64,000 nucleotides of DNA, taken from NCBI GenBank assembly GCA_905221605.1, contig CAJNDS010002164.1, positions 62,001 to 126,000 of the forward strand, written 5' to 3'. This stretch comes from Symbiodinium natans (Eukaryota > Sar > Dinophyceae > Suessiales > Symbiodiniaceae). A program made the translations under genes and the position numbers. Of this stretch, positions 27,801-37,818 are shown one piece after another (position 1 is the first letter of the stretch; each line of letters opens with the position of its first letter). The notes beneath the pieces are model-generated. The model saw only the letters and a program-made list of their open reading frames with translations. It did not search any database and was not told the origin of the DNA.

Positions 27801-30800
27801 TTGTGCAATCGCTGGCCAGAGTGTGGCATGACCAATGATCGTGGAGCAATTTGCAACAAAAAGAAGTTCCGCGATCCGGTTGCAAGGCTGTCCTCCGCGA
27901 CACCGGGCTTGCAAGCCGAAGGCCAAGTAGTCAACGCTTGAGTTTCTGAGGTTGGGGCGCTCGCAGCCACCTAGCCACTGAAGCAGTTCATGCGTTCATG
28001 CACTACTCAGTATTCTTCATGTACCAACATCTTGCTGTTTCATCGGAGAGCAGTGGCTCACCGCTTCAGAGTCACACAGCCATATCAGCCACGGCCTGGG
28101 CACCCTAGTACGGAATTGACTCACAACATTTTGAGGCCAACGTCCAAATGCTCTGGATTCTAGCTTCTGGGGTGTCTCGTGTCAATCGCCTTCTGCAACG
28201 CCCACGCAGCCCACAGAGCATCGCCTGTCTGCATTGGATAGATATGTGAGGCCAGCCAGGTGCAACGCAAACATCCTGAAACCCAGGTGAGGCAAAGTGC
28301 AAAACTCACATCCCCAGAACCCGGAAGTCCCATAATAATGCCATTAAGCACATGTTGTTGAGCCTGAAAGCCTTAAAGACTCCGAAACTCTAAACATCAC
28401 AAAGCTCCACAGCCCAATACAGCCTGAAGATCAACAGAACGCTGACGCACGCCCTAGACGAACCTCGAAACATCCCGAACAGGCTACTCGCTGGCCTTAC
28501 GCCTCTCGCGACGCCTGCGGCGGCTGGCCCTGAAGCTCGCAGGGGTGGCGACCTCAGAGTCGAATCAGGGAGGTGGGGCGGAGACCCCCCAAAGACCTTC
28601 AAACTGTGGAGCACTTGCAGAGCCCTTCAGTAGAGATGCATTCTATGAGCCCTAAGAAGGACATGCTTTTTGTCTGAAATCCTCTGCTGCACTGAGTGGC
28701 CTCCTCTCCATGCTAAGAGTTGTGGTGCGGCGGTGAACAGTACTGGGGGAGGTAGAGCGCATAGACTCTAGACAGGCGAACAATGTGCGGCAGCGGAATT
28801 TTGTTTACGCTGAGCATGTTTTGTTGTCTACACCCGATGCAAAGAGCTGTAGTAGGCTGGATGGGCAGGCCGCCCGCCACAAAGAGCGCGATGCAATCCG
28901 CAGTCCCTAGCAGATTCTTCTTTGGCGATTACATTCTGCCACCTTCCTGCCATCGCATCCAGTTTGGTGAACCATGTGGAGCCCCCTGCAGTTTCACATC
29001 TGTCGACCGAGGCCACTGGCGCCGCAACCTCGCTGATGTTGTGGGACTGCAAAGTGCAGCGACTCATGGGAGAGGTCCCACAATGTTCATCTGCCCATGC
29101 GACGTGTAAATGTCTACTGAGCTTGCCTTGCAGACTGCCCATCAGCAGATTCAGCCCTACTCTTTATTTATAAAGGACGCTTACGGACCCTGGATTGTTC
29201 TCATGGTTTCGTCGGAAGTTTCCTGGGTTGCTTTCGGCTCCCTCAAACTTGTGCGCCTCGGCTGGGTGGGGGCTGTGGTCGTATCATCTCCATCTCAGGC
29301 ACTCCACCTTGGTGCCGTCGGGATGCTTTGTGGCATGTTGCTGCTGAGCCGCAGATCCTCACAGCTCGAATCCGCCCCGTACCACAGCATCCCACAGTCC
29401 TTCTGTCCCTTGCTTACTTGTGAAGTGGAGGTTGAAAGGCCTCCAGCCTGCCTCTGTTCCCTGAGACACCAAACTCCCGGAACCCATAAACGCATGCAGT
29501 AATTATTATAGTCATGTATTTGTGTGGGGTCAGGGTAGTGTGTTGTGCAGTTAGGTAGGGCACTTGCCTCTCACTCACAGTTTGGGCTGCCTTGGCGCGC
29601 TGCCGAGGATCAGGCCCGGGTTTCAGAAGGCTCAGGGACTTCGGGGCTCCCGTGGTTATCAGGTTCCCGTGTTCCGAACCTCGTAGACCCTGAGTCCTGC
29701 ATGCCATCCACGTTGACTTCGGTGCCTAGGCTTGCGGCTTACAGGGCGTCACACGTTGCAACTCGTGCGTGTGGAGGCTGCGACACGTCCGCAGCAACAT
29801 TGAAGGTGCTCGCCTCATTCACTTAGGAATGAGTTCTCAGCAGTCATCTGGGTCAGCGGCTGCGTGTGTTTGCCTGTGTGATCGGTGGGGCTGCCTGCCT
29901 CAACTGAGATCTGGACGAGTTGAACTCGATGCGGGTTCTGCATCTCGACAGCACCAGGCTGCATGTGCGAAGGTGAAACAAAGCATTCCAAGAACCCGAA
30001 GCCAATGCAGGCGCGGCTGGAATTCTACAATATTCTACATGGAACAGTTACCTCGAATGGTCGTCATGCCCCAAAGCAACAAAGGCTCCTGTATGTGATC
30101 ACCGTGATTGCCCTGGAGCTCCTCTTGCTGAGCATCCGCGATCCGCGCTGGGCCAGGAGCTCATCATGGCTTCTTCGAATGTCTTTGTGGAGCGTCTGAG
30201 GTGTCGATTCGAGTTGTGTTTTTTGTGCTTTCGGGCTTGGGCCCCAGATAGATGTGCAACGCCGAGAGTGGGTGGAGGGCTTACAGTTGTTAAATGGCTT
30301 GGCTGTCTGGGACACGTAGGGCCGAGGGCCTCGGAAAGTCATCACGCAAATGAGTTCTGACCAGCTGGCTTTCAGGATCGCCTGGCCTGTTCCAGTTTTG
30401 AGGAGATGCAAGCCCCATGCCAAACGCCCCTAATTCTGTACCCGAAATCCATTGCAAAACCACGAACAACCCTACAACGGCACTTCCCCTTCGACAGAGG
30501 TTAAGCGTGGACTGCGCTTTGGAGCCTTGCTGGGCAGCTGAGACGCAATGCAAGTCTTTGCATGGCCAAATTAGCAGGGCGACCGCTAGGAATCGGGAAA
30601 TGAGCAAGACTTCAGGATTTACAGATTTAGGGCTGGTAGGGGATGTGGTGGCCGAAGGAATTGCGCAATCGGTGGCTAGTGTTCTCTGGGCTCCGATGAG
30701 GGAGGGTAGTGGAGGCCGGATCCCGGCTTCACACCGACAATTTTTTTGTCCCCAACACCGGTGATCTGAAGTCCTAAACTTCAACTTCTGTGTACCATGA

Positions 30801-33800
30801 AACAACACGAACCTCTCAGACCTTCTGGAAGCCGAGGTGCCGTGCTCGGCTGGCTTCGGGCACTGGCTGTTGTGGATCCAGCCTCCCCGCGGCATAGAAA
30901 CATCATTCAGGGCCGAACACACGACAACATGACAGCCTCTTTATAGCCATTTGATGCAAGGCTGTTTTTTTTTTGCATCGCGTCAATGCCCACCTTGAAT
31001 ACTGTCGCGTGCTGCATCTTCCAACGATGCGCGGGCTGAAGAGGAAGCAACACAAAAGACACGAAGCAATCTCGCCAGTATCTCGCCTGACAGGAGCATG
31101 CAGCAAGAAACTGCATAAAGCCGCAAGATTGAATGCCCAACAAAAAATAGCCTAACTTTGCAGGATTTTGAACAACCTAAGCCTTACACGCTTTGTTCTA
31201 CGTGCCTTACCCCTCCTTGAGCTTCAGAGCTGGCCGATGCTGATTCTTCATAAAGAAAAGGTCTTGGAATTAGGGAGATTAGAGCCTCTTGGGCACCTGG
31301 CTGGAAAATCGCATAAGGATCGGCACGGCTTTGGCCGCGTCTTCCAGTCGCTTGGCACCGAACTTTGCTGGGGCAGCTGATGCTTTAAAGTCCTTTCGAT
31401 GCACGCAGCCAGCACACACCGCTGGAAAGCTGTCAAGCGTGGCTAGACGCCAGCAGCATGTGTAGGATGCCCCGTAAAGCAGAAACATGACGGCACAGCT
31501 TCGAAAGTCGAACTACCTCCACACCTATTGCTGGGCAGCTGCGTTTCCACGCCTAGAGGGAAACCCCAATCACCAAGCCCTCCGCCGGGCCGGGTACTGG
31601 CAGGCTGGTGCCTTTGAAAGGGGGATGCTTTGTTCAGATCTTCTGAGCACATTTTCGGGGACTGTTCCAGACCTAAAACCCTAAGTTGCGGCATCCTTGC
31701 CTGCAAGTGCGAGTGCGAGAGTCGAAGTTGTCACTCTCGAGATTTGAGGCAGGGCCTGACGGGTCAAACGACCTGGCCGAGGCACTGGCGCCTCCTTGAG
31801 GCTTCGGGGTTTGGGGGGCAATGGCTGGCTGGGGGATCCTTCCGAGCTTCATTCTCAGCTCTTTCATGGATTGCGGGCGCATGGGGCGTGTACAGGCAGT
31901 ATGCTTGGATGTGCAGGGCTGGTGGGAGTTTGCGATGAAGGGCCCCTGACATCCCAAACTTGCTTTTGAAGGTGACCGGCGCCCCGGTTCACAAGGCACA
32001 GCTTCTCGGGAGAGTTCTAGGACTTCGGGCTTGAGAGGGCTGGCTATCGGTGGGCAACGATGCCTTCCGTGAGTGTGCGATCTGTCTCCTTGCGGAGTGA
32101 AACAAGCCTACCCGAGCACCCAACCAGCTGACGAAAGACACTGCATCGCCTCCCCGCTGCATATACATGCCACTACAATCAATTTTTGAGTCTCTGACAC
32201 AACTGGCAACACGAACTGCTGGCAGTGATTTGCTGGTCCGGATTTCGCTGCAGCCTGCCACTCATGGCTAGAAGCGATCATCAGGTCGACATCTTTGCCC
32301 AGCGGCAGTGAGAGGGAACTTTCTGAAGAGTTCTTGGAACCTGGGCATAAATTGCATTCCTGCTGATCGTTGAAGTCAGAGGCAGAGGTCATAAGTTATA
32401 AGAACTTGGTCCCAAGACATTGATGCTGTGTGCAGACCGCCTGGCAAAGTGACGGGCAATCAAAGCAAAGACCTTCACGGGGAGCGTGCGACCGTTTCGA
32501 AAAGATGGTCATGATGACGGTCAGCAAAGTCCGGCGACTGTCTGCCCAAAACTGACCCGAAGGAAGCGCAGTCCATCGTCTGTCTGTCAGCTAGTCGCAT
32601 TTGCGTTTGAAGTCCGAGTGTTGTTTTGCGAGGCCGGCGAAGAAGATGTTGGAGTGATTTCGCCCTATGCAGCTCAGGCGGCCACCGCTTCAGCTATTGT
32701 GTGCGGGCACAACGGGACCAGTGATAAGCACTTGTTAGTAGTTGCAAGCATTGAACCAGAGGTGGCGCAGATCAAGTCTGCCATGGAGGCGGAGAAGATG
32801 CTCTTCCAGGCTGTCTTGGAAGGTAATGCCGGCTGTTGGCAGGGTGATTGGCAAAAGGGTGGCGGCCCTTTCAGAGTAAAGAAGTCTTGACGGCATCAAG
32901 AGTTTCTGACGATCACGGATGGTCAGACGTGCTGGGGGTAAGTTTTGATACCCGCTCATTGGTCTTGAGGGCGTGAGCTTCGAGAAAGTTGCAGTAGCCG
33001 TTTGCTCGAGCAGCTAGAAATTCAACCTGCAGGGGCGCTAGAGGCTCCACATTGCACGTGGATTCTGTTTCTGTCCTTGGCAGCTTCAGGACCCTGACGC
33101 GAGAGTGGACGCTGCGCGCTTCCCGGAAGTCAAGACTGTGGATGGCTACCAAGGCCGTGAGAAGGAGGTCGCTTGGTGTGGAGTGTGGCCAGTGCAAATT
33201 ACTGCAAGTGCTCGCTCTTTCTTGATGCCCCCTGCCTACATACACGCTCCTCCACTGCCACCTGTGTGCTGTGTGCGCCTTATGTAGACGGGCATTGTAG
33301 AGCATAGCAGAGCTGACCCCGAGTCGGACCCAAAGATCCTAAGATTGTTGGTCCTGCTCCTAGCAGCCCTAGCACCAAAACCATGGAACAGTGGGTTCGG
33401 GGGACATTGGGACCAAAGGCCTGCCATCCAACTCATATAATGACAATCCACCTCTACCGTAGCGTGAGGCTTTAGAAGGTTCCAGTTCCCACGATCCTGG
33501 GTGGGTGTCGAGCTGTCCTTCAACGCTTCATTCCGAGGTCCCCGACTAGTTTCACACAGCCACAGTACCTCGTTTATCTCAGACCTTGGCAATGTGCCTC
33601 GGTGCGGTCCAAGGTTATCATCCTCTCTTGCGTTCGAACACAAGGCGCAGTGCTCAAACGGGCTTGGCGACTGAGGCAATGGAACCCTACATACACCTGG
33701 CAATCTACTTGGAGCCCCACCAAACGGGATGAGATTTAAGGGGGCTCACAAGAGGGCTCCATAAAGAACATGGCTACGCCCCTCACAGCGGAACATTTCC

Positions 33801-35152
33801 TACACTGTCCATGGGGCTGACTCGGGCTGACCTTAACTTGGGGGTTCTTTGGGCACAGTACACCGGGTACTAAACCCGGAAACCCAGCTGCTTGTAAGCC
33901 AAAATCGTTTAATGGAATATTACAATATAGCATATGTATAAGCATGGCAACACACAGTAGAAAACCACAGATGACATGATCATACCATGGGCTCACGATG
34001 TGCAGCACTACACCCAGAAACAAGTTTTAAAATAACAACAACGATATCGCAACATAATAAATCACAACAGAACGTATGATAATGCTATAACAGAATCACA
34101 TAATCATATAACATGGCAACATTGCAATGCAATATAATCATTCAAAAGTTACAGTACTGCCGAACATATACACATATAGACATTAGATGTTAGAGTTGAA
34201 TGGAACATAGAACTCTGTCTGTTGTTGCAATATAAGAAGAACCATTAAGGATAATAACAAGTAATAAGAATATTACTCAGAATAGTACTAAGATAAGAAG
34301 AATAGTAAGGATAATAACAAGTAGTAATCATATTATTATACAGAATGGTACTAGCAAGAACAAAGAACACCCTAATGACATCACTTTTAGGGTTTAGGGT
34401 TTAGGGTTTAGGGTTTAGGGTTTAGGGTTTAGGGTTTACCTTACGAGGCTTGGGCTTCCTGTCCGACCGCCGGCGGCTCAACGTGGGCATCACGCGGGCG
34501 AAGTCCCTCCTGGCACCTCGGCAAAAAAAGCGGGTTTAGGGTTTAGGGTTTAGGGTTTAGGGTTTAGGGTTTAGGGGAGCTTCGTTGGCTTTGGGGTTTA
34601 GGGCTTTGGGCTGGTTTTGTATGAGATTTGTCATCCTCTTGTTGAAACGTCCACAGTAAGGTGTGTTTGTATGAGATTGTATCCAACAGATGGATGTCAC
34701 AAGTATAGGCTCTGGCGGCATGAGTGTGCTGAGCGATAGGTGACAGATGGTGACAGCTATGTTCGTGCACTGCATGCCATGCCTCCGTCAATATGGTGGG
34801 GGTGAACATCTGGCTAGACTTGAGCCCGGTAGCACAAAAGGTGTTACGGTTCAGGGTTTCTATGGGGGTTTCGGGTTCGGAGCCGCCAGAATGTGACCCG
34901 GAATCCATCCGCCTTTGAGGGCACAAGGCCCAAGGCCTTCTGTACTCGTTACGAGTCTCTTCAGTAACATGTTGGAATTGTAGCCTCCTTCTGACTCGAA
35001 AACCCAAAACCATGTGGTCACCATGTCGTCCAAGTGGTACACAATACAGCAGTGAAGCTGAATCAGCCGCAAGCGCGCGCAAGGTGATCATAGGCTGTGC
35101 GGAGCTCCTGCAGACCGACCCAGTAGCCTGGACATGTGTGGAGCTTTCGCAG
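16222..35152 (+). CDS. Upf1-like superfamily 1 helicase, about 20 short exons over 19 kb
   Basis: Short exons spread over 19 kb join, mostly with matching phases, into an SF1B helicase core of the Upf1/IGHMBP2/SETX group. Such enzymes unwind RNA or DNA 5' to 3' using ATP and act in mRNA decay, translation or genome maintenance. Motifs in order: SQRAA (Q-like), PLSLIQGPPGTGKT (I), ILVAADSN (Ia), VICATLVG, VVIDEASQATEP (II), MVGDQQQLPP (III), VQYRMHP (IV), GVISPYAAQ, TVDGYQGREKE (V), GFLSDRRRLNVGITRAK (VI), then VIIGCAELLQTDPVAW. Donors are mainly GC or GA. Both termini are missing: no start or stop was found. The best match of motif I is to Upf1. The 9-kb intron 23667-32632 carries other genes. 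All catalytic residues are present, so it may well be functional. Confidence 0.82.
18871..20860 (+). other. Helicase intron region with AT-rich island
   Basis: Between helicase exons at 18801-18870 and about 20861. One or more exons may be hidden (a candidate near 20725-20765 encodes REALSKVKDALYS). A minus frame at 19284-19709 has a possible membrane segment but is weak. Otherwise nothing is supported except the AT-rich repeat at 20288-20513. Confidence 0.4.
20288..20513 (+). repeat. AT-rich degenerate TATA repeat island
   Basis: About 225 bases almost free of G and C, made of ATATA, TATAATATAT and GAATATAT units with imperfect inverted symmetry. It lies in a helicase intron. It may be a decayed microsatellite, or a DNA-unwinding or matrix-attachment type element. 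Confidence 0.8.
20861..23666 (+). CDS. Helicase exon block 2: motifs II, III, IV
   Basis: Candidate exon about 20861-20915 (HRDISLHVRDLQKYEQ), then an exon ending at 21111 (VTDDLIANAE), 21208-21258 (VICATLVGCGCDALLRS), 21479-21562 (motif II), 22103-22181 (motif III), 22497-22570 (SLFDRLLNSPTLFNQEISML), 22633-22701 (VQYRMHPLIREWPSSQFYSD), about 23018-23044 (APIMFLDTS), 23302-23336 (GRTGMSNTE) and 23621-23666 (SKYNLLEVELATLLN). Donors from 21112 on: GC, GA, GC, GA, GC, GA, GA, GA, GT. The first exon and the stretch between 22701 and 23018 are the least certain; a linker exon is probably missing there. Confidence 0.75.
23809..23855 (+). repeat. (CT)n microsatellite
   Basis: CTCTCG/CTCTCT repeats just upstream of the first exon of the nested RING gene. 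It could act as a polypyrimidine tract. Confidence 0.85.
23919..25321 (+). CDS. RING-finger protein nested in the helicase intron
   Basis: Exons 24684-24737, 24954-24999 and 25243-25321 join in phase. They encode ICLDSLCAQPVVALLLPG, then GHYLHAECAERLRP, then RCPICRGNFGALSLPMAKEE. This follows the RING-H2 spacing (C-x2-C, H-x2-H-x2-C, C-P-x-C), a zinc fold typical of E3 ubiquitin ligases. The third ligand, normally Cys before Gly-His, reads Gly (GGC for TGC). The first Cys must lie on an upstream exon not found. Possible earlier exons: 23919-23966 (VKTVLRKLLEAEYAAA), about 24310-24400 (LKRLWDAMASPFHMSSQML) and 24534-24584 (KICKNKFDGDALVAAGAG). Donors GC, GT and GT; the last donor runs straight into telomere-like repeats. 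It lies on the same strand inside the helicase intron. Confidence 0.6.
25317..25345 (+). repeat. Telomere-type repeats at a splice donor
   Basis: GTTAGGGTTGAGGGTTTAGG-type units begin exactly at the GT donor after the CPIC exon of the RING gene. Confidence 0.75.
25840..25895 (+). repeat. (TA)n microsatellite
   Basis: TATATA runs interrupted by GTACATACATATG, within the large helicase intron. Confidence 0.85.
27385..27434 (+). repeat. Telomere-type repeats
   Basis: About seven units of GGGTTTAGGG and GGGTTTGGGG within the large helicase intron. Confidence 0.85.
28828..29060 (-). pseudogene. Decayed Ty3/gypsy-type reverse transcriptase fragment
   Basis: On the minus strand, 28936-28977 encodes TWFTKLDAMAGRWQ. 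It is preceded at the correct distance by a Pro...Asp...Gly-Gly segment and followed by an Ala-x-Glu-Glu-Ser. This order matches the N-terminal part of the reverse-transcriptase domain of Ty3/gypsy retrotransposons (F-x-K-L-D-x-x-x-G-x-W-Q). The YxDD catalytic motif, RNase H and integrase were not found, and no LTRs were seen. The frame stops soon after. A plus frame across the same bases (28783-29109) is then a shadow. The fragment lies in the 9-kb helicase intron, antisense to it. Confidence 0.4.
32633..35152 (+). CDS. Helicase exon block 3: motifs V and VI
   Basis: Exons 32633-32677, 32762-32809, 33090-33170, 33614-33644, 34448-34512 and 35084-35152, with all phases consistent. They encode EEDVGVISPYAAQ, VAQIKSAMEAEKMLFQ, then DARVDAARFPEVK leading to TVDGYQGREKEV, VIILSCVRTQ, LGFLSDRRRLNVGITRAKS, and VIIGCAELLQTDPVAWTCVE. 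Donors: GC, GC, GC, GC, GC, GA. The 65-base exon with motif VI lies between two telomere-type arrays. Exons after 35152 were not found. Confidence 0.82.
34020..34384 (+). repeat. AT-rich tract with imperfect tandem repeats
   Basis: A-rich sequence inside a helicase intron. A block around 34247-34275 (GGATAATAACAAGTAATAA) recurs about 60 bases later at 34307-34330 with small changes. Confidence 0.65.
34385..34438 (+). repeat. Telomere-type array upstream of helicase exon
   Basis: About seven perfect TTTAGGG units ending ten bases before the acceptor of the motif VI exon. Confidence 0.95.
34531..34576 (+). repeat. Telomere-type array downstream of helicase exon
   Basis: About six perfect TTTAGGG units starting 19 bases after the same exon ends. 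Confidence 0.95.
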
Positions 35153-37818
35153 GAAACTGGGGTGTTAGGGTTTTAGGATGTAGGCTAGACTTCCTCGGCC
35201 TCAGCACGGGTTCAAAAAGGCTAAGTTCAGGGTAAAAGGGAGGCCTGGATGCAAAAAAATTTAAACAACAAGGGCCACGACAGGGCTCCTTTGGACCTTA
35301 GTTTGTCTGGATTCCGGAGTCGGGACCCCTTTTCACCTCCGCATCATTCATTGTAGCTCGATCTCTTGCCAACATTGAATCTAAACTTGCCTGAAGGCTG
35401 CCGACAACCGAAACCACAGCAAGTACTGTAGCGAAGCATCCTTGTGAGGCACTTACGGCTCGTGGAGTACGGTTTCAGGGCTTTGACAAATGCCAGCAAG
35501 GGAGCGCCAGCTCGCCAAGCGTTGCTCTTCTGCGCAGGGCCCCTTGTGGCCACCATACGCACTGCAGCATATGTCTGAAGCTCTCTCTATGGGTTTTACT
35601 GCTTGAGCTAGGTCATATATAGGCATGTAGAGGCCAAGAACGTCAGCTCCAACCCTACAGGCAGGAAACCTTCAGCCGCGTGAGTGAACGCTGTTGAGCC
35701 TTAAACAACTCCAGTCCAAGGTGTGGCGCTCGTACATCCATTTTCTGGATCGATTTCGGTGGACTCCCTGAGTTGCCATGGAGAAAAACAGGGGAGGCAT
35801 TTTTTGGTTTAGTTGAGCCCTGGCTCAAAGCCGCGGGTCCAGGAGGTTTTGTCCTTTGCTTTCCTGCGCTCAGTGGGTCGGGATCACGTCCTCGCACTTG
35901 CGGGATCTAGCGTGGCAATAGCTTGCAGGAGTAGGGAGGCTTGTGATGGGCAGCTACCGCGACATGCAACATGACTCAGCTGAAGACGAATATCAGCAGT
36001 GATGCTGGCTAGTTTGCTTGCTCATGTTCTGCTTCACACTACAGGGCAAACTTAAACGTGAAGCAAAGATGAGGTGGTCAAGTCAAACCGTACAGCAAAA
36101 AAACAGTGCATGTGAGTGCTCACATGCGGATTTCGGCGGTGCTGCGGCGGCACGCGCTTTCACACTTCAGGCGTGGCCCATCCAAATCCACAAGCCTCCT
36201 AAAACGCATGAACCACGACATGCACATACGGAATCTTATTTCCCACCTTCGGCAACCTGCTTGGTGGTTGTCTCTCACTAGGTAACCGTGCAGAGTTTGC
36301 GAAGGGACGCGCAGAGACAGCTCTTGAGACCCCTGTGCTTATGTGTATACCTGGTGATCTGGGCCTAGTTCCCGTACGCCCTGGATAGTTCGGTGCCCTT
36401 TGCTCGGGACTTATTTGGTGCCTTCTGTGGCTGTTTTAGCTTAAGAAGGCCTGGGATGGAACAGTGTGGCCACGCGACAGTCCCAATACTCATGTGCGGG
36501 TTGACGGTTGTTTTTTGTCGAGGGCTGCAGCAAAACATGAGGACTTGATACTTGGCGTTTCTCCCTCCGACATCCTGAGTATCCCACGACTGGTCCCTGC
36601 GGAGAAACGTCTAGGCGTCAATGTGCGTAGCAAAAGAACACCCTAAATGAATCCCTCGTATTCTTGCTATCCCTTCCTCCCCTAGCAACGATTGAGCACG
36701 CAGAGCTGTGGCTAGGCTGGTGGCAAATATTCAGCAAAGGAAAACTATCCCGAACAATACAGAGGACAGGAACTATGCAACAACTACTTGAACAAACGGG
36801 TTTAGCATTTCGGGTTTTAGGGTTTAAGGGTTTCGGGGTTTTGGGGTAGGAGCCCTACTAAGACTGCCATAGCCATCGATGGAATTTAATTACAAAGGGT
36901 GGGAGGGGGGCCTCTAAGTCCCGACCGCAGGGCTCCCCGCTTGGTGCCAAGAGGGCCAGAGCCCAGGCCTGGGACTCTAATCCGCACTACGAGTTTTTAT
37001 TTGAGGTTGATGCCCACATGGCTGCATTCTGGGAGCTTGTTTGAAATAGTTGTCATTTGTTTTGTCATTTTTATTGGTACTGTTATATATTGTTTTGCTA
37101 TTATGATTTCTGATATTGTTAATAGTATCGTCATTCGACTATTCATAGATTATGGTCTTTTTGTTCTCTAAGTTGTGGTTGCTTTTGGGGCTCCGCCGCA
37201 CCCTAGACAGTTCGACATGTCAGCGCCGATTCAAATTGGGTGGTGAGCTGGCCCAAAAGTTCGAAACGCAACCGACAATTCTGGGCACAAATCGTTCAGA
37301 GATGTTGCATTTGTGGTGCAGAATCGGCAAGAACCCTGTAGATCTCATTTGAGCAGGTCATTCTCTTGTTGTTCGTTGCGTGCTGGGTGTTGGACAGATC
37401 GACATGGCAGTTGCTCCCAAGATTCCAAGTTTATCAACAACAGGGGCAGGGAAAGAGGCGAGAGTGGGATTTCATCAGGTCATCCAATCCTGTCATGGAT
37501 TTGATGGTTCCAGCCAGCTACATATGCCAGCACAGTAGGGAAGTGGCCCCTGAAGCAGCCCATGTCTTGGAAGCGGGTCTGCATGTTGCTTTCGAAAGCT
37601 TCAAGCCTTTCAAAGGAGTTGCCTGCAGCTCCTGGAGCGGACTCGAGGCCTGTGCATTTTCCATTGCACCTGTTGCACTCTAGCAGCACGTCACGCCGGG
37701 AGTCGAAACGCCGTGATACCCAAGAACTGAAGATTCACAACGGCCAGGCTCAAGCTATCCTTGGTCCATTTTGACAGGAAACGTCACCGCCCTGCTGGAG
37801 CCTTCTCGCACTGTCGCC
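35153..37818. other. No gene supported; 3' part of helicase and upstream of LctP
   Basis: Any last helicase exons and its 3' UTR should be here but were not recognised. Contains short telomere-like pieces (36800-36846) and a T-rich segment (37040-37170). Frames at 37366-37683 are probably non-coding. Confidence 0.4.
37747..37777 (+). promoter_or_regulatory. Possible relict or acceptor for spliced leader
   Basis: GGCTCAAG at 37747-37754 equals the last eight bases of the dinoflagellate spliced leader (ends CCATTTTGGCTCAAG). CCATTTTG follows at 37766-37773, and then an AG usable as a trans-splice acceptor. All lie within 75 bases of the LctP start codon. Relict leaders of this kind mark mRNA-derived gene copies. 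The match is short and may be chance. Confidence 0.3.

Larger units (their letters stand above)
23667..32632 (+). other. 9-kb helicase intron with nested elements
   Basis: The exons on either side join in phase 0 to give ATLLN-AGEEDVGVISPY, as expected for an unbroken Upf1-type domain (compare LLKAG...IGIITPY in UPF1). The intron therefore spans 8966 bases, starts GT and ends AG. It contains RING-finger exons (23919-25321), microsatellites, telomere-type tracts (25317-25345 and 27385-27434) and a reverse-transcriptase remnant on the minus strand (28828-29060). No gene is supported in 25322-28827 or 29061-32632. Confidence 0.7.

Noticed and set aside
30290-30922. 210-codon minus ORF
   Set aside because: No domain, uneven composition and no splice or start context; probably chance in a GC-rich intron.
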